Source: Thamnaconus septentrionalis
Lineage: Eukaryota; Chordata; Actinopteri; Tetraodontiformes; Monacanthidae
Direction of reading: 5' to 3'
Length of the DNA stretch: 64,000 bases
NCBI GenBank assembly: GCA_009823395.1
Contig: CM020502.1
Span: forward strand, 30,878,444 to 30,942,443
Under the pieces are notes generated by a model. The model was not told the DNA's origin and ran no database searches. It saw only the letters and a list, made by a program, of their open reading frames with translations. A program made the position numbers and the translations under genes. Every line of letters starts with the position of its first letter. Within the stretch, counting starts at the first letter, position 1. Shown here one piece after another: positions 1 to 10,771 of this stretch.

Positions 1-196
1 AATAAACTAAGGTTCCACCATGTGCAGGTGTGACAGGTGAGAACACCGGAGCCCCCTTTGGGACACAATAATGTTTATTCAATTGAGTTCAATTCTATTC
101 AACATGTTCCTGCTTCCTAGGAGCAACTCCCGTTTTTTTTTAAAAATTGAACACATCTTTAAATGCTGCGGCAACAGGAAGCGGCGTTGCACTCAC

Positions 197-3100
197 CTTG
201 GGGCCGGGGCCACCGGGGAATCCTGGGGGTCCAGCAGAACCGACGGGACCCTGTGGGGGGCAACAGGAGTTTCAGCCTAAAGGGGTTTTGGCTCCAGAGT
301 TTAACAATTGGGAATGAAGGGGGACAGATACTGACAGCGGGGCCGGCGGGTCCAACGTTGCCATCAGCACCACGAGCACCAGCGGGTCCAGCAGGACCGG
401 GGCGACCTCTCTCTCCGGCGCTACCGCGAGCTCCCTGCAGGTGCACAGGTGAAGAGCGAGGAAGAAGCAGACGGCAGTCAGTCGGTGGGACTGTGGGGGT
501 TCCTGACAAACGGCTCTTAGGCTGTCTGAGGTTTAATGCGGCAGCTGAGTGGGACACTTACAGCCAGGCCAGGACTTCCAGAAGCACCATGGGCACCGGA
601 CTCTCCCTGCAGGGACACACAGGGTTTACGCATCCACAAGAGCAGGCAGGCAAAATCTGCTAAAAGCAGGCAGGCTAAATCTGTTGGGAAGCTGTAGAAT
701 CGATTCTCACCTTGAGTCCAGAAGCACCAGGCTCTCCCTTACGTCCATCCAGACCAGTGTAACCCTAAAGAAAAAACAATCGCACAGACAAAAAGTCACG
801 AATAAAGAAGCATGTTTGCTAAAAGTGAAGAAGAAGAGACCAGAAGAAGAAGCAACTGGACTGGACAAAATGACAGCAGCAGGAGCCATGAAGAAAGAGT
901 TTCTGTCCATAAAATCTCCAAACTCGGATTAAAAATCTTCTGATCTTGGTGAGATCAGAAGATCTACAAACATTTTAGGAGTTTCACTGTCACTGTCCAC
1001 TCTTCTCTTATCAACAGGGTCAGGTGAGGAGGCGGAGGAGGAGGAGTAGGAAGAGGAAGATGGTTCCACACTCACTCTGTGTCCCTTCATTCCAGGAAGT
1101 CCAGGAGTTCCGGGGAATCCACGAGCACCCTGCAATGCAAAAGCAAAAAGCAAACACACCACAATGAATATGTGGGTCAGGAATTGTTGGTATTTACAGG
1201 TCAGATGTGTTTTTGTGAGCTGGGGTCCCTCACCTGAGGGCCAGCGGCGCCTCTGTCTCCAGGCTTGCCAGGTCTGCCGTTGTTACCCTGTCAGTGGGTG
1301 AGATGAAGGTCAGCGCGGAGCAAGATAAGCAGGTCAAAACCGGATTAATAATAAAAAAGGAGAACTCACGTCCTCTCCGGATTTGCCAATAGGTCCAGGG
1401 GGTCCACGAGGACCAACAGGGCCCTTCAGGAAAGAGAAACAGAGCAACAACATTTTAAACATCTCAGGCCTCCACGTGACGACGACCAGCTGCTGCTTTC
1501 GGGAGGTGGTCTTACAGTCTGTCCAGGCTCTCCGGGCTCACCAGCGTGTCCAGTGTGTCCCTGAGGTCCCTGGAGAACGAGAGGAAACATTGTTCAGGGT
1601 TTTGACTGCACGGATCAATGCTCAAAGGTTCAGGTTGTGCATCAGACAGTGTGTGAACTTACAGGAGGTCCGGGGGGTCCAGGGGGGCCTCTGGAACCCA
1701 TCATGCCCTGCGGAGAAGCATAAAGTGGTCAGCAGGAGGAAGTGTGAGACTGGCGGAGGAAGTGGAAGAGACACCAGCAGAACATCCTCACCATGGGTCC
1801 GGGGCCGGCATCGGGAGCCTTCACACCATCATACTGAGCAGCAAAGTTCTGTTTGGAAACACACAGGCAGACAGGAAGTAAGTCCAATCTCACGGCATCA
1901 CATGACATGTGACATCATCACCTTCTTTCTCTTAATGTGAAAAATTGGGATTTTTTTAATTTTTTTTTTTTTTTTAAAAAAAAGCTTGTGCAGTCTGGTG
2001 CGGCTGAAGGTTAAACAGCTCCATGTTCCTGTGTTCTAACAGTTGATATTATTCCAGTTGTTGGTCGGGCAGAAATCCACAACACAACACAACTTGACAA
2101 CCACAACCGGCAATGACTACATGAGGCAAATCCCCCCCCCCCCGAGAAGCAGCTGACAAGTTTTGCAGGTCCTTCATTCTCACTAGCACCAAACATCTTC
2201 AGGTGATGTTTGTGTGTTTCTTCTCAGTATGTAAATATATACTGTATACGTGTAAGAAGGGTGAACTTACTCCTCCAAGTCCAGGGGGTCCGGGAGGGCC
2301 TGCGGGGCCTGGCATGCCGGGTTGGCCATTTTTACCATCTGGGCCACGGGGACCCTGAAGAGGACGAGGTGGAGAAACATGAGGGTCAATGTTTCGCCAA
2401 TGATGTTTCTTAAACATTAGACGATTAAATAGACACATTCATTTGCCGAAGAAGTAGCTCAACTGCTGTTTGTAAAAGCTGGGAGATTACAAAAACAGGG
2501 CCATCAGCAGATTATCTAATCATTCTACCAAAAATGCAAACTGCTTGATGTTCTCGGAAAAAAAAGGGAATTTCTGAGCTGTAATGAAATATAACCTATG
2601 AGCCGAGCCTGTGGCTGATGTAAACAAAAGGGTGTGGCCTTCTGAGGTAAGAAGGTCAGATGACGTCGCTCGCCTTCCAAAAAACACAATACGGGAAAAA
2701 AAAAAACTTCGCAATAAACGACAAAATGACAGATTGCTGCGGCGCGGAGGAGGCAGCAGCGGGCCGGAGTTGCGTGGACTTACCCTGTCACCTCGAGGTC
2801 CTTTGTCTCCTGTGAGACCCTGCAGCAGCAGCAGCAGCAAGAGCAGGAGGGGTGGTGGTGGTGGAGGTGGAGGAGGAGAAGAAAAAGATGAGTCAGACAG
2901 AGAAGAAAAGTGGGATCAGACGCTGACGCACAGCTCAGCCACAACATCTGAACTTCTCCCAATGCTGAAGTTTTACACAAAGTTCATACACAAAGTCCAG
3001 AACTGTGCACTGTGTGACGTGTTGCACCGAGTAAAAAACACAACAACTTGAACTGAAAGGTTGAAAAAAAGTCTCTAATGTCACGATGACATGGCGTCAA

Positions 3101-3375
3101 AACGTCATTAACTTCTGTCAGTGCTTTTTATACATCAGCGTCAGACTCACAGACGCAATGTTTGAGCTTTATGCTACAGACATTAGCATTAGCTTCAGAC
3201 CGAGTGCCTGCTTGAACAGCTGAGCGAGGAGCAAAAACTCTGAGGTGAAATAAAAAAACATGCTGGAGGAAGATGCAGCAGGAAAGTGTGTGTGTGTGTG
3301 ATTTATTAAATTCAAGATCACAGAAACAATGGAAAAAATGTGGCCCTTTTTTCCATTGTTTCTGTGACGATCTCT

Positions 3376-3409
<34 letters not shown>

Positions 3410-4391
3410 GCTTCAGTTCAGCACAACACAAGTGGAGTTTTTAACACAACCACAACACAACTTCAGCTGCACCTCTGCTGCTGCTGCCACTTTGATTTGA
3501 AAAGGGAAGGTCACAGTGGAGGGTCTCGAGGTGCAGGGTTGAAGGAAGGTGTGGGTGTCAATGATCCTGGTCTTAATTTGCCACAGCAGCAGCAGCAGCA
3601 GCAGGTCTGGAGATTCCAGTGAACTGGGAGGCCCAAAACCTCCCTCTGCCCTCCTGGCCGTCCTCAGAAAGGATCCTTTGTGTACCAGGCGGTTTTAGCT
3701 TTCACTCACACACACAAACTGCAGCCAATAGGACCCTCACCTACTGGCCGACGGGGAAGGGGGACAGATAAAGTGGCAGGGAAACTGTGAAGAGCCTCTT
3801 AGACTCTCTGGCTGCTCAGCCGGACGCGAGGACGGAGCCGGAGGAGCGACTGCAAAGGTTTCGGAAGGAGGAGGACGGAGGAGGACCGAGCAAAGAGCAG
3901 GTAAGGAGCAGAGCAAGCGCGAGTACTAACCTCGTCTGTGGGTCGGTGGGTCGGTGGGTTGGTTGGTGTGGAGATAAAGGTGGAGGAGGAGGAGGAGGAG
4001 GAGGAGGGGTGGTGGCGGTAGAAGGAGAGAGGAAGAAGAGTTGTGTTAGAACATGATAAAATAATGTGGAGACACACAGAGTTGGGGAGATAAAACTGCT
4101 CAGCGGGTCTGATGATCGTTCAAACGAGTATTAAATGACTTTAATTGAGGTTTAATTGAGTTTAAATGAGATTTAAAGAGTCGCAAAGTGATCAAAAAGC
4201 AGGCGGGGCTGTTTTGTTCCCGTCGCCTGTGAACGCACCAGAGCCTAATTACAACCTAGTCCTGGAAAATTGCCCAGCAAACCAATGTGACACGTGGACC
4301 ACGACGACAACGACAACATCAACAACAACCAAAATGGTCTCTCTCTGCCTCGTTCATCAGAGGTCAGAACACACACACACGCACACACACG

Positions 4392-4452
<61 letters not shown>

Positions 4453-5589
4453 AGCGGCATTCCAGACCATCAGGGTGCAAACAGGCCTCGACAGGCGCCG
4501 CACAGTGTGTGTGCGACTGATGCACTGCAGCTGCAGGAGGCGCCGCAGAGCATCTCTGACTGCAGCTGCAGCTTCAGACAATTCGAGTTTGTCCTCAAAA
4601 AATTTGAATGATCTTTTTTGCTGTTGTTGATGTTGTGGTGATCAGCTTGCACTGTCCTTACACTTCCTAAAATGTTGTGATGCTGTGCGTCTGATGACGT
4701 GTGTGTGTGTGTGTGTGTGTGTGTCATCCTCAGTCAGCTGCTTCCACGTGGACACAGTTGCCCCCACTGACTCTTTGGACCCGCAGGTCACCACTGGGAT
4801 CCCCAGCCTGGCCACAAGGCGGCGCCCTCGGACGTTCAAGGTGACGCAAGGCTCTTTTTTTTTTTTTTTTTTTTTTTTTATCTTCCCGTCGATAGATGAA
4901 TGTGCCGCAAAATGAATATAAGCCGCCAAAAAAAGCACCAGAATGCGGAGAGTCTGCATTCTAGGAGTGTTTCTCCTAATTGTTCAGTCTTTAAGATTAA
5001 GACTTTGACTCCTGGTTGTGAAAATAAATAAATAAAAGGAAACGTCGGAACTTATTGCTTTTTCGATTTTTTAAAATCTTTAACAATTAACTGGATTGAA
5101 ATTATTTTAGTCCCCCGGGGAGCCTATGAACCCATTTGTCTCCGAAGGGGAGAAAACGCCGTCACGGTTGCCAAAGCGGCTGCTCCCAACCACTGCCGCC
5201 AGGGGGAGACATTGCAGGCTGCATGCAACAAAAGCTTCTCAACCCCACTGAAACATCTGGATGGAACAATGTGTACAACGCCCCGCCGAGTTTTTCCATC
5301 TTCTGTCTGGAAGGAAAGTTGCGTTTTCGTCCCGTTTTCAAACAGACATGCATGAAACGATTATCGCAGAGAGCTAATAATAATAATAATGATAATAAAA
5401 CATTTTACAGGCTCCGATAAAAAAAAAAAAAAAGAGGAAAACTTTTCTCAGCTTTCCTGACAACTAAATCATTCCCCCCGGAGCAGGAAGAACAAAAAAG
5501 AGGAGGGGAAAGAGTGAAGAATCCTCTGCATGAGCTCAATCCGCCGGATTTATATATATATACATACATATATATATATATATATACTA

Positions 5590-5660
<71 letters not shown>

Positions 5661-5914
5661 TTATATATATACTGCTATGCACTGCATTTCTTCTGCTTGA
5701 TGGAAGTCCCAAACAAAAGGCAAAAGCGCAAGATCCTCAAAGCAGTTGGAGGGCGTGAAGGAAAAAAAAAAAAATCCATGTCACAGAAGACAAAAAAAAA
5801 AAAAAAAAAAAAAAAAAAAGCAGAGAGCAGATAATGAAACTTACATTGACATGATGCTAGGTATGAAGTTACTGCAAGCAGCAACAGAATCCGGGTATCC
5901 ACAAAGCTGAGCAT
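197..5914 (-). CDS. col1a2: Collagen alpha-2(I) chain, 5' part (partial; continues beyond the left edge)
   Basis: This encodes the pro-alpha2 chain of secreted fibrillar type I collagen. Exon 1 (5845-5914) encodes a signal peptide beginning [15 protein letters not shown], nearly identical to human COL1A2 as I remember it, and ends in phase 1. Downstream exons on the minus strand are 2784-2819 (36 nt), 2271-2354 (84), 1792-1848 (57), 1663-1707 (45), 1516-1569 (54), 1370-1423 (54), 1234-1287 (54), 1076-1129 (54), 711-764 (54), 562-606 (45), 336-434 (99) and 197-250 (54). Each lies between AG and GT, and the sizes are the 45/54/99 pattern of fibrillar collagens. The 57-nt exon is the N-telopeptide ([10 protein letters not shown]), carrying the probable N-proteinase site and a cross-linking lysine. 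All the others encode Gly-X-Y triplets. At least one short exon, of length 2 mod 3, must lie between 2,820 and 5,844 and was not found. The donor of the 99-nt exon is an unusual GTCAGT. Confidence 0.97.
4373..4450. repeat. (CA)n microsatellite
   Basis: This is an AC-rich array with a few CACG interruptions at its left end, inside col1a2 intron 1. Confidence 0.95.
5551..5671. repeat. (TA)n microsatellite
   Basis: This is about 120 bp of nearly uninterrupted TA dinucleotides in col1a2 intron 1, with a few TATACATA and CTATGCA interruptions. Confidence 0.95.
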
Positions 5915-5942
5915 GTCTACGCAGACATGCAGACTCCTTGTG
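5899..5942 (-). promoter_or_regulatory. col1a2: Conserved 5' stem-loop around the col1a2 start codon, with a mini-uORF
   Basis: On the minus strand the start codon (5914-5912) sits inside an inverted repeat. GCATGTCT pairs with AGACATGC across a short GCGT loop, and an outer CACAA/TTTGTG pairing extends the stem. An upstream ATG in the 5' arm opens a reading frame of three codons and a stop (ATG TCT GCG TAG) that ends just before the true ATG. Type I and III collagen mRNAs are known to carry such a 5' stem-loop, bound by LARP6 to coordinate chain translation. Assigning that function here is by homology. Confidence 0.88.
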
Positions 5943-6040
5943 CTGCTAAGCCCTTGTGTCGTTCCACCTCCTTCAGGAACGCATACAGTTGTGGTGACGC
6001 GAGTAACTCCAAACTTAGCAGAAACCTGCTGCCGTGATGC

Positions 6041-6130
6041 TAGAATAATAAAGTTCTGTTGGTCCTATTTATATGGCAGGAGGGACCCCGGGCTGCGTGT
6101 CGCGGCTCGGCCCACCGGCCAATGGCAGCG
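6041..6130 (-). promoter_or_regulatory. col1a2: col1a2 core promoter (TATA box and inverted CCAAT box)
   Basis: Read on the minus strand, TATAAATA occupies 6073-6066, which predicts a start site near 6,043 and a 5' leader of about 130 nt. A CCAAT box on the plus strand (6119-6123; ATTGG in the gene's direction) lies about 80 bp upstream of that start. As I recall, human and mouse COL1A2 carry an inverted CCAAT at about -80, bound by CBF/NF-Y, and a TATA box near -30, so the geometry matches. The flanks at 6,080-6,260 are very GC-rich. The exact start site is inferred. Confidence 0.85.
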
Positions 6131-6323
6131 CAGGGATCCGGCCCGGGGGGGGGGCCTCGGCGGCGGGCCGGACCCCGGTCCGGTGCTGCCGCCGCGGCTG
6201 CTGCTGCGCCTCCTCTCCGCTGGCTGCTGTTGGCACGGCTCGGCTCGCCTCGGCCCGGCCCGTGATGACGAGTGCAGCCTTTTAATTAGATCCACTCTTT
6301 TTGAGGACGTGGACAGCGCGCGG

Positions 6324-6331
6324 CTATAAAA
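6324..6331 (+). promoter_or_regulatory. Plus-strand TATA box diverging from col1a2
   Basis: A consensus TATAAAAG on the plus strand follows a GC-rich stretch (GCGCGCGG) and precedes a pyrimidine-rich segment at 6,351-6,400. It points away from col1a2, about 280 bp from the predicted col1a2 start. I found no convincing protein-coding frame downstream. A divergent non-coding transcript is possible, but the box may be fortuitous or part of a more distal promoter. Confidence 0.45.
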
Positions 6332-6652
6332 GAGAGAACGCAGCCCTGACTTTTTTTTTTTTCTTTGTTTCTTTCTTCCTCCTCTCACTGCTGCTCCGGA
6401 GCGTCGGTGCGTATTTGGAAGAGTTTTCAGAGTTATTTATCTTTCTTTAAGATTATTTTAATGTGCGGAAAGACGTTTTTGGCCGTACTCTGTTTCTGGA
6501 TTATATTGCAGACAGAATCCCTGCAGAGAAAGATTTGAAAGAGGAGTTTTGAGTTGAGTTGAAGATTTTTTTTTTCTCCAAATAAAAAAAAAAAAAAAAT
6601 CCACTTCTACTTTTTCTTCCAGGTTTACTGGAAGACATTCCATTGTCTGTGG

Positions 6653-6739
6653 CTTCTTCTTCTTCTTCTTCTTCTTCTTCTTCTTCTTCTTCTTCTTCTT
6701 CTTCTTCTTCTTCTTCTTCTTCTTCTTCTTCTTCTTCTT
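6653..6739. repeat. (CTT)n microsatellite upstream of col1a2
   Basis: About 87 bp of perfect CTT/TTC trinucleotides lie roughly 600 bp upstream of the predicted col1a2 start. It is a pure polypyrimidine-polypurine tract. Its open frames on both strands are artefacts of the repeat. Confidence 0.95.
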
Positions 6740-7457
6740 TTGTCCCCCCAATATGTATGCTAATCACAATCAGTGTCTAAACATCCTTGATGGAAACATC
6801 TTTATTTCATCCACTTAAAGTGCAAAGCAAACACACTTTTCTTGCACATCTTGTTGGACACGTCAGGTTCAGGGCTTTGATGGAGCTCAGCTCAGAACCA
6901 CAGAGGAGAGAGGTGAAGAATCCACAGATCCAGTTTCAGTCTCTCTCTCTCTCTCTCTCTGTCTCTCACTCTTTCTTCTGGCCACATGACCAGACATGTC
7001 ATCCTTGTCTGACACACATGCAGCCCTGACGGTGCGTGCGTGTGATCACCGATTATTGAGTTTCCCTGCATCAAGGTTGCAGACCAAAGAAAACAAATCT
7101 TCTTCGTCTTCTCTCTTCTCAAACTGTGGATGATCATTGGCATCAGTCCAACCTCTCCCCTCGCAGGATCTTTATGCACCAAAATCACATCGCGGTGCTT
7201 GAAAACCTGCAGCACAGTCGTTCACTGATCAACCCTGAATGTGATGATTTTTTTTGTGCAACATGCAAACGGAGCAGGAGCCGCCGCACTTTGTGCGATT
7301 TCATCCACAACTGACAGGCCTGGGACAGCGGCGCCCCCTCCCTGCCTCCCTAACCCCACCCTCACCCCTCCTCACCCCTCCTCCGACTCTGCTGACAAGT
7401 TCGCCTCAACTCTAGAGGACCGAGAGTGTTTTAGAGATGGCAGTGCTCCACCCAGTG

Positions 7458-7507
<50 letters not shown>

Positions 7508-9090
7508 AGGATCTGAGGAGAGCAGACACACACACACACACACACACACACACTGACAGACAGACAGACTCACAGACAGCAGAGCGGCAATCAAAGATGG
7601 CTGCGAGGCTCCACATCATCACACTTTTCCTCCTCCCGCCTCCGTAGCGCTGCCACAGTCACCAGCAGCACCACAGTTCCTGCTGGTTCTCCACAGTCAG
7701 AGAACCAACAGGAACGTTGCTCACTTACAACAGTCTTTATTCGACCAGCACTTGTATTTCTCAGCTTGAAAAAAACCCCACAGAGCTGCTTTTTCCACGC
7801 AGCATGTGAAGGTCACATCACCTCGCGCCAACATGTTCAGGGGCCCGCACTCGGGTCAAGGTCGCAGAAGGTCGGTAGAAGACGAGCCGCCTCGGACTCG
7901 TCGACTCTTGTGGGTTTTTTTCAACCTACATAATTGCCTTGATATATTTTACATGTCCATCTGAGAGACACTGTCCCTTCAGCAGAAGACGAGAGCTGCG
8001 ATGCAACGTGTAAAAAAAACCAAAAAAAAAACAGTGACATTTCTCCAGAAACACCTCAGCCTGCCATGGCTGCAGGCTGCAGGAGGGAGGCAGGCAGGTC
8101 AGAGCGCAGGCTAGCGACGGGGTTGACAGTGCTGCTGCCCTCTGCCACACACACACACACGCACACACCAGCAGCAGACATTGCAGGGCGGTTGAGGTTT
8201 CGTTTCTAATTGCAGCTTTGACTTTAGGCTGTTTTTTTTGTTTCCTGAATCTTTTCCTATTTAAGCAACAAACTTTTTTTTTTTACCGTCAGTAAAAAAA
8301 AAAACCAACCTGGAGACTGTGAGACAGAGCTCCACCACCACCTCACGTATCAACCATCCATCCATCCATCCATCTATCCATCTGTCTGTCTGTCTGTCTG
8401 TCATCAATCCATCCATCAATCCATCTATCTCCTACCCTCCTTCACAAAGCTGCTGCTCTTATCAAGCATGACAACATCAAGTCGAGTCAGGGGTGGAGGT
8501 GGTGGTGGTGTGTGTGTGGGGGGTGGGGGGTGGGGGGGTGGGGGGGATCAGTACTACACTATGGGCTGCAGAAGCTTCCAGAGCTTCACTTAGACCTGCT
8601 TGACAGACAGGGAACCAAATCGTGGAACAAAAAAAACACCAAATTCAGATTCAAGGCAGATTTGTTTTTCCTGCAGCCAGCTATTGAATTACCAAATTCT
8701 GCTTTAAAAATACAAGAGATATTTGGGAGCCATGTTTAGACACAGATGCAGTAGGAGGCTGCAGGAAGGTGCGCCAGTCTGGAGGCTCTTCTTCTCCTTC
8801 TCCTTCTCCTTCTCCTTCTCCTTCTCCTTCTCCTTCTCCTTCTCCTTCTGCTCTCAGGTCTGTCGGTGACAAACGGGAAGAATTTCTTCCCTCCCGTCGG
8901 CTCGACAGGCCCCAGCGCATTTTGAGCATGCAGGGGCCACCGGTGCTATTCGCCCTGCGACCATGCAGCACCCAGGAAGAGGGGCAGGGGGCGTGTGAGG
9001 GGTGGGGCTTGTTTAAGGGCAGCGGACCATCAGGAGAACACATTGACTTTTAGTGCGTTTGGTGCACCGTTTGACAACTTGTGCGGGGAG

Positions 9091-9187
9091 GGGTGTTGTG
9101 TTGTGTCAGGTTATGTTGTGTTGTGTCAGGTTGTGTTGTGTTGTGTCAGGTTGTGTTGTGTTGTGTTGCGATGTGTCGTGTTGTGTT
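9091..9187. repeat. 20-bp-period GT-rich minisatellite
   Basis: There are about four to five tandem units of roughly 20 bp, each combining GTTGTGTTGTG with TCAGGTT. It lies in the col1a2-bet1 spacer, and its open frames are repeat artefacts. Confidence 0.85.
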
Positions 9188-10694
9188 TGCGACCTCCAGG
9201 TTCCTCCCGAGATCTTCTCAGAGCTGCAGAGCCGCCACATCTGCAGACTCTTTCCACTGGAATCCACCTCGCCAACGTTTAGACTCGAGCTCCGGGTGGG
9301 GGCGGAGCCAGCCAGAGACATCCAGTCAGTCATTGGGGAGGGAAGGAGGGAAGAGGGGCGAAGGGGGGAGGTGGAGAAAATATGTGTTAGCAGGCGGAAG
9401 ACACGGTGGAGAAGTTGAGTCACAATCGAGTGGAAGGAATAGCAAAAAGAATCTCCATTGAGTGAAACTGTTTGAGTTTTCCAATCCGGCCTGATGCAAA
9501 CCTGGTTGCTTCACCCCCCCCTCTGATTCTGTAGGAAGAAGGGAGCAGAAGGAACGAACGAACGTGAGAGGAAGAGAAAAAAAAAAGCGAGAGAATCAAA
9601 GCGGGGAACCTCCCTTGGCCGCTGCTAACACGTACTTAGAATTGCCCCGAGCGTCCACATGACTCACGGTCTGGTCAGTAAAGGCATAATAAGCAGGACC
9701 GAAATATCCCCGGCACAATGTCACCAGGGTCCACGGCAGGCGGCTAATTGCTAGCTAGCGCTGCGCCGCGGTTAGCAGCAGCAGCAGCAGCAGCAGGAGG
9801 AGGAGGGGAAAAAGGCCCAGAGTCTGGCCCCGCCTACTTTCCCCCCTGTCCTGCACAAGAATGCAAAACGGGTTGATCGCTGCTCGCTGTCGGCCAGTCA
9901 GTGTTGATTCCACACCAAACTCCATGCTAATGCTAATGCTAACCTTTTCCTTTCTCCGCAACAGAAATTTTCCAGAGTTTCACCGACTTTTCAGCTCTTT
10001 ATTTTGAGCCTCAGTGACTCCAGTGGAGCAGTTTTGCACCCCCGCACTCCACCAAAAAAAACCCTCCAGATGTCCAGAAAACAGTGTGTTTAGCCCCGTG
10101 TTTGCAGCCAGTCATTGGAAGGTCCAACTTCTATCTAACAACTTTGTTTGGAAGGGGGCCAGAAAAGCAAGGTGGCCTCGGAGGGCGAATCACTAACCTG
10201 GTCAAATGACCTGGCTGGTGGTATTGTGCCCCTCTGTGACATCACAAAGGGGATTCCAGGAGTGTGTGTGTGTGTGTTTCAGTGGCCCATCATGAAAATA
10301 CAGAACAGACAGGCAGACAGAGAGAGACACTGATTATTGTTTTTTGTTTTTTTTGTTTTTTCTCACACTATGGAACCTTTAAATGAACAGTCTGACTCTG
10401 CCACTGCTGCCAGTGTCAGCGTGCAGACTTTAAAGGTGCAGTGCGCAGAGTCGGGGGGCGGGCAGCGCCGCCCCCAGACTCGGCCTCTGCGTCCTCCTCG
10501 GCAGCTACGGGGTTAAACCCAGAGCTCGGCGGAGCTCGGAAATCTTTTCCGAATTACGGCAGCGCACATGAGGAACACATTTAAGTGAGTTCAGCTGTCT
10601 GGAGTCTCTGGGCCTGCCTGGTCCTGGTGGTGAGGTGGGAGGGGTCAGAGCGCAGCAGTAGATCACCACACATCTGGGAAAACGAAACGCAGTT

Positions 10695-10698
<4 letters not shown>

Positions 10699-10770
<72 letters not shown>
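10699..10770. repeat. (GA)n microsatellite
   Basis: About 72 bp of uninterrupted GA dinucleotides lie in the col1a2-bet1 spacer. Confidence 0.95.

Positions 10771-10771
<1 letters not shown>

Larger units (their letters stand above)
2820..5844 (-). other. col1a2: col1a2 intron 1 region, with simple repeats and at least one unresolved short exon
   Basis: This lies between the 36-nt triple-helical exon and the signal-peptide exon. It contains a purine-rich tract (2,825-2,900), (CAG)n at 3377-3408, a (CA)n tract at about 4373-4450, (TG)n near 4700-4724, poly(T) near 4857-4879 and a long (TA)n tract at 5551-5671. Exon 1 ends in phase 1 and the next recognised exon starts in phase 0, so coding sequence of length 2 mod 3 must be spliced from this interval. 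Human COL1A2 has 11-nt and 15-nt exons here. Confidence 0.8.

Noticed and set aside
163..663. Plus-strand frames across the collagen exons
   Set aside because: They are antisense shadows of Gly-X-Y exons, whose reverse complement is also stop-poor.
3930..3945. TACTAAC branch-point-like motif in col1a2 intron 1
   Set aside because: It is on the plus strand, opposite to the gene, and is not followed by a usable exon.
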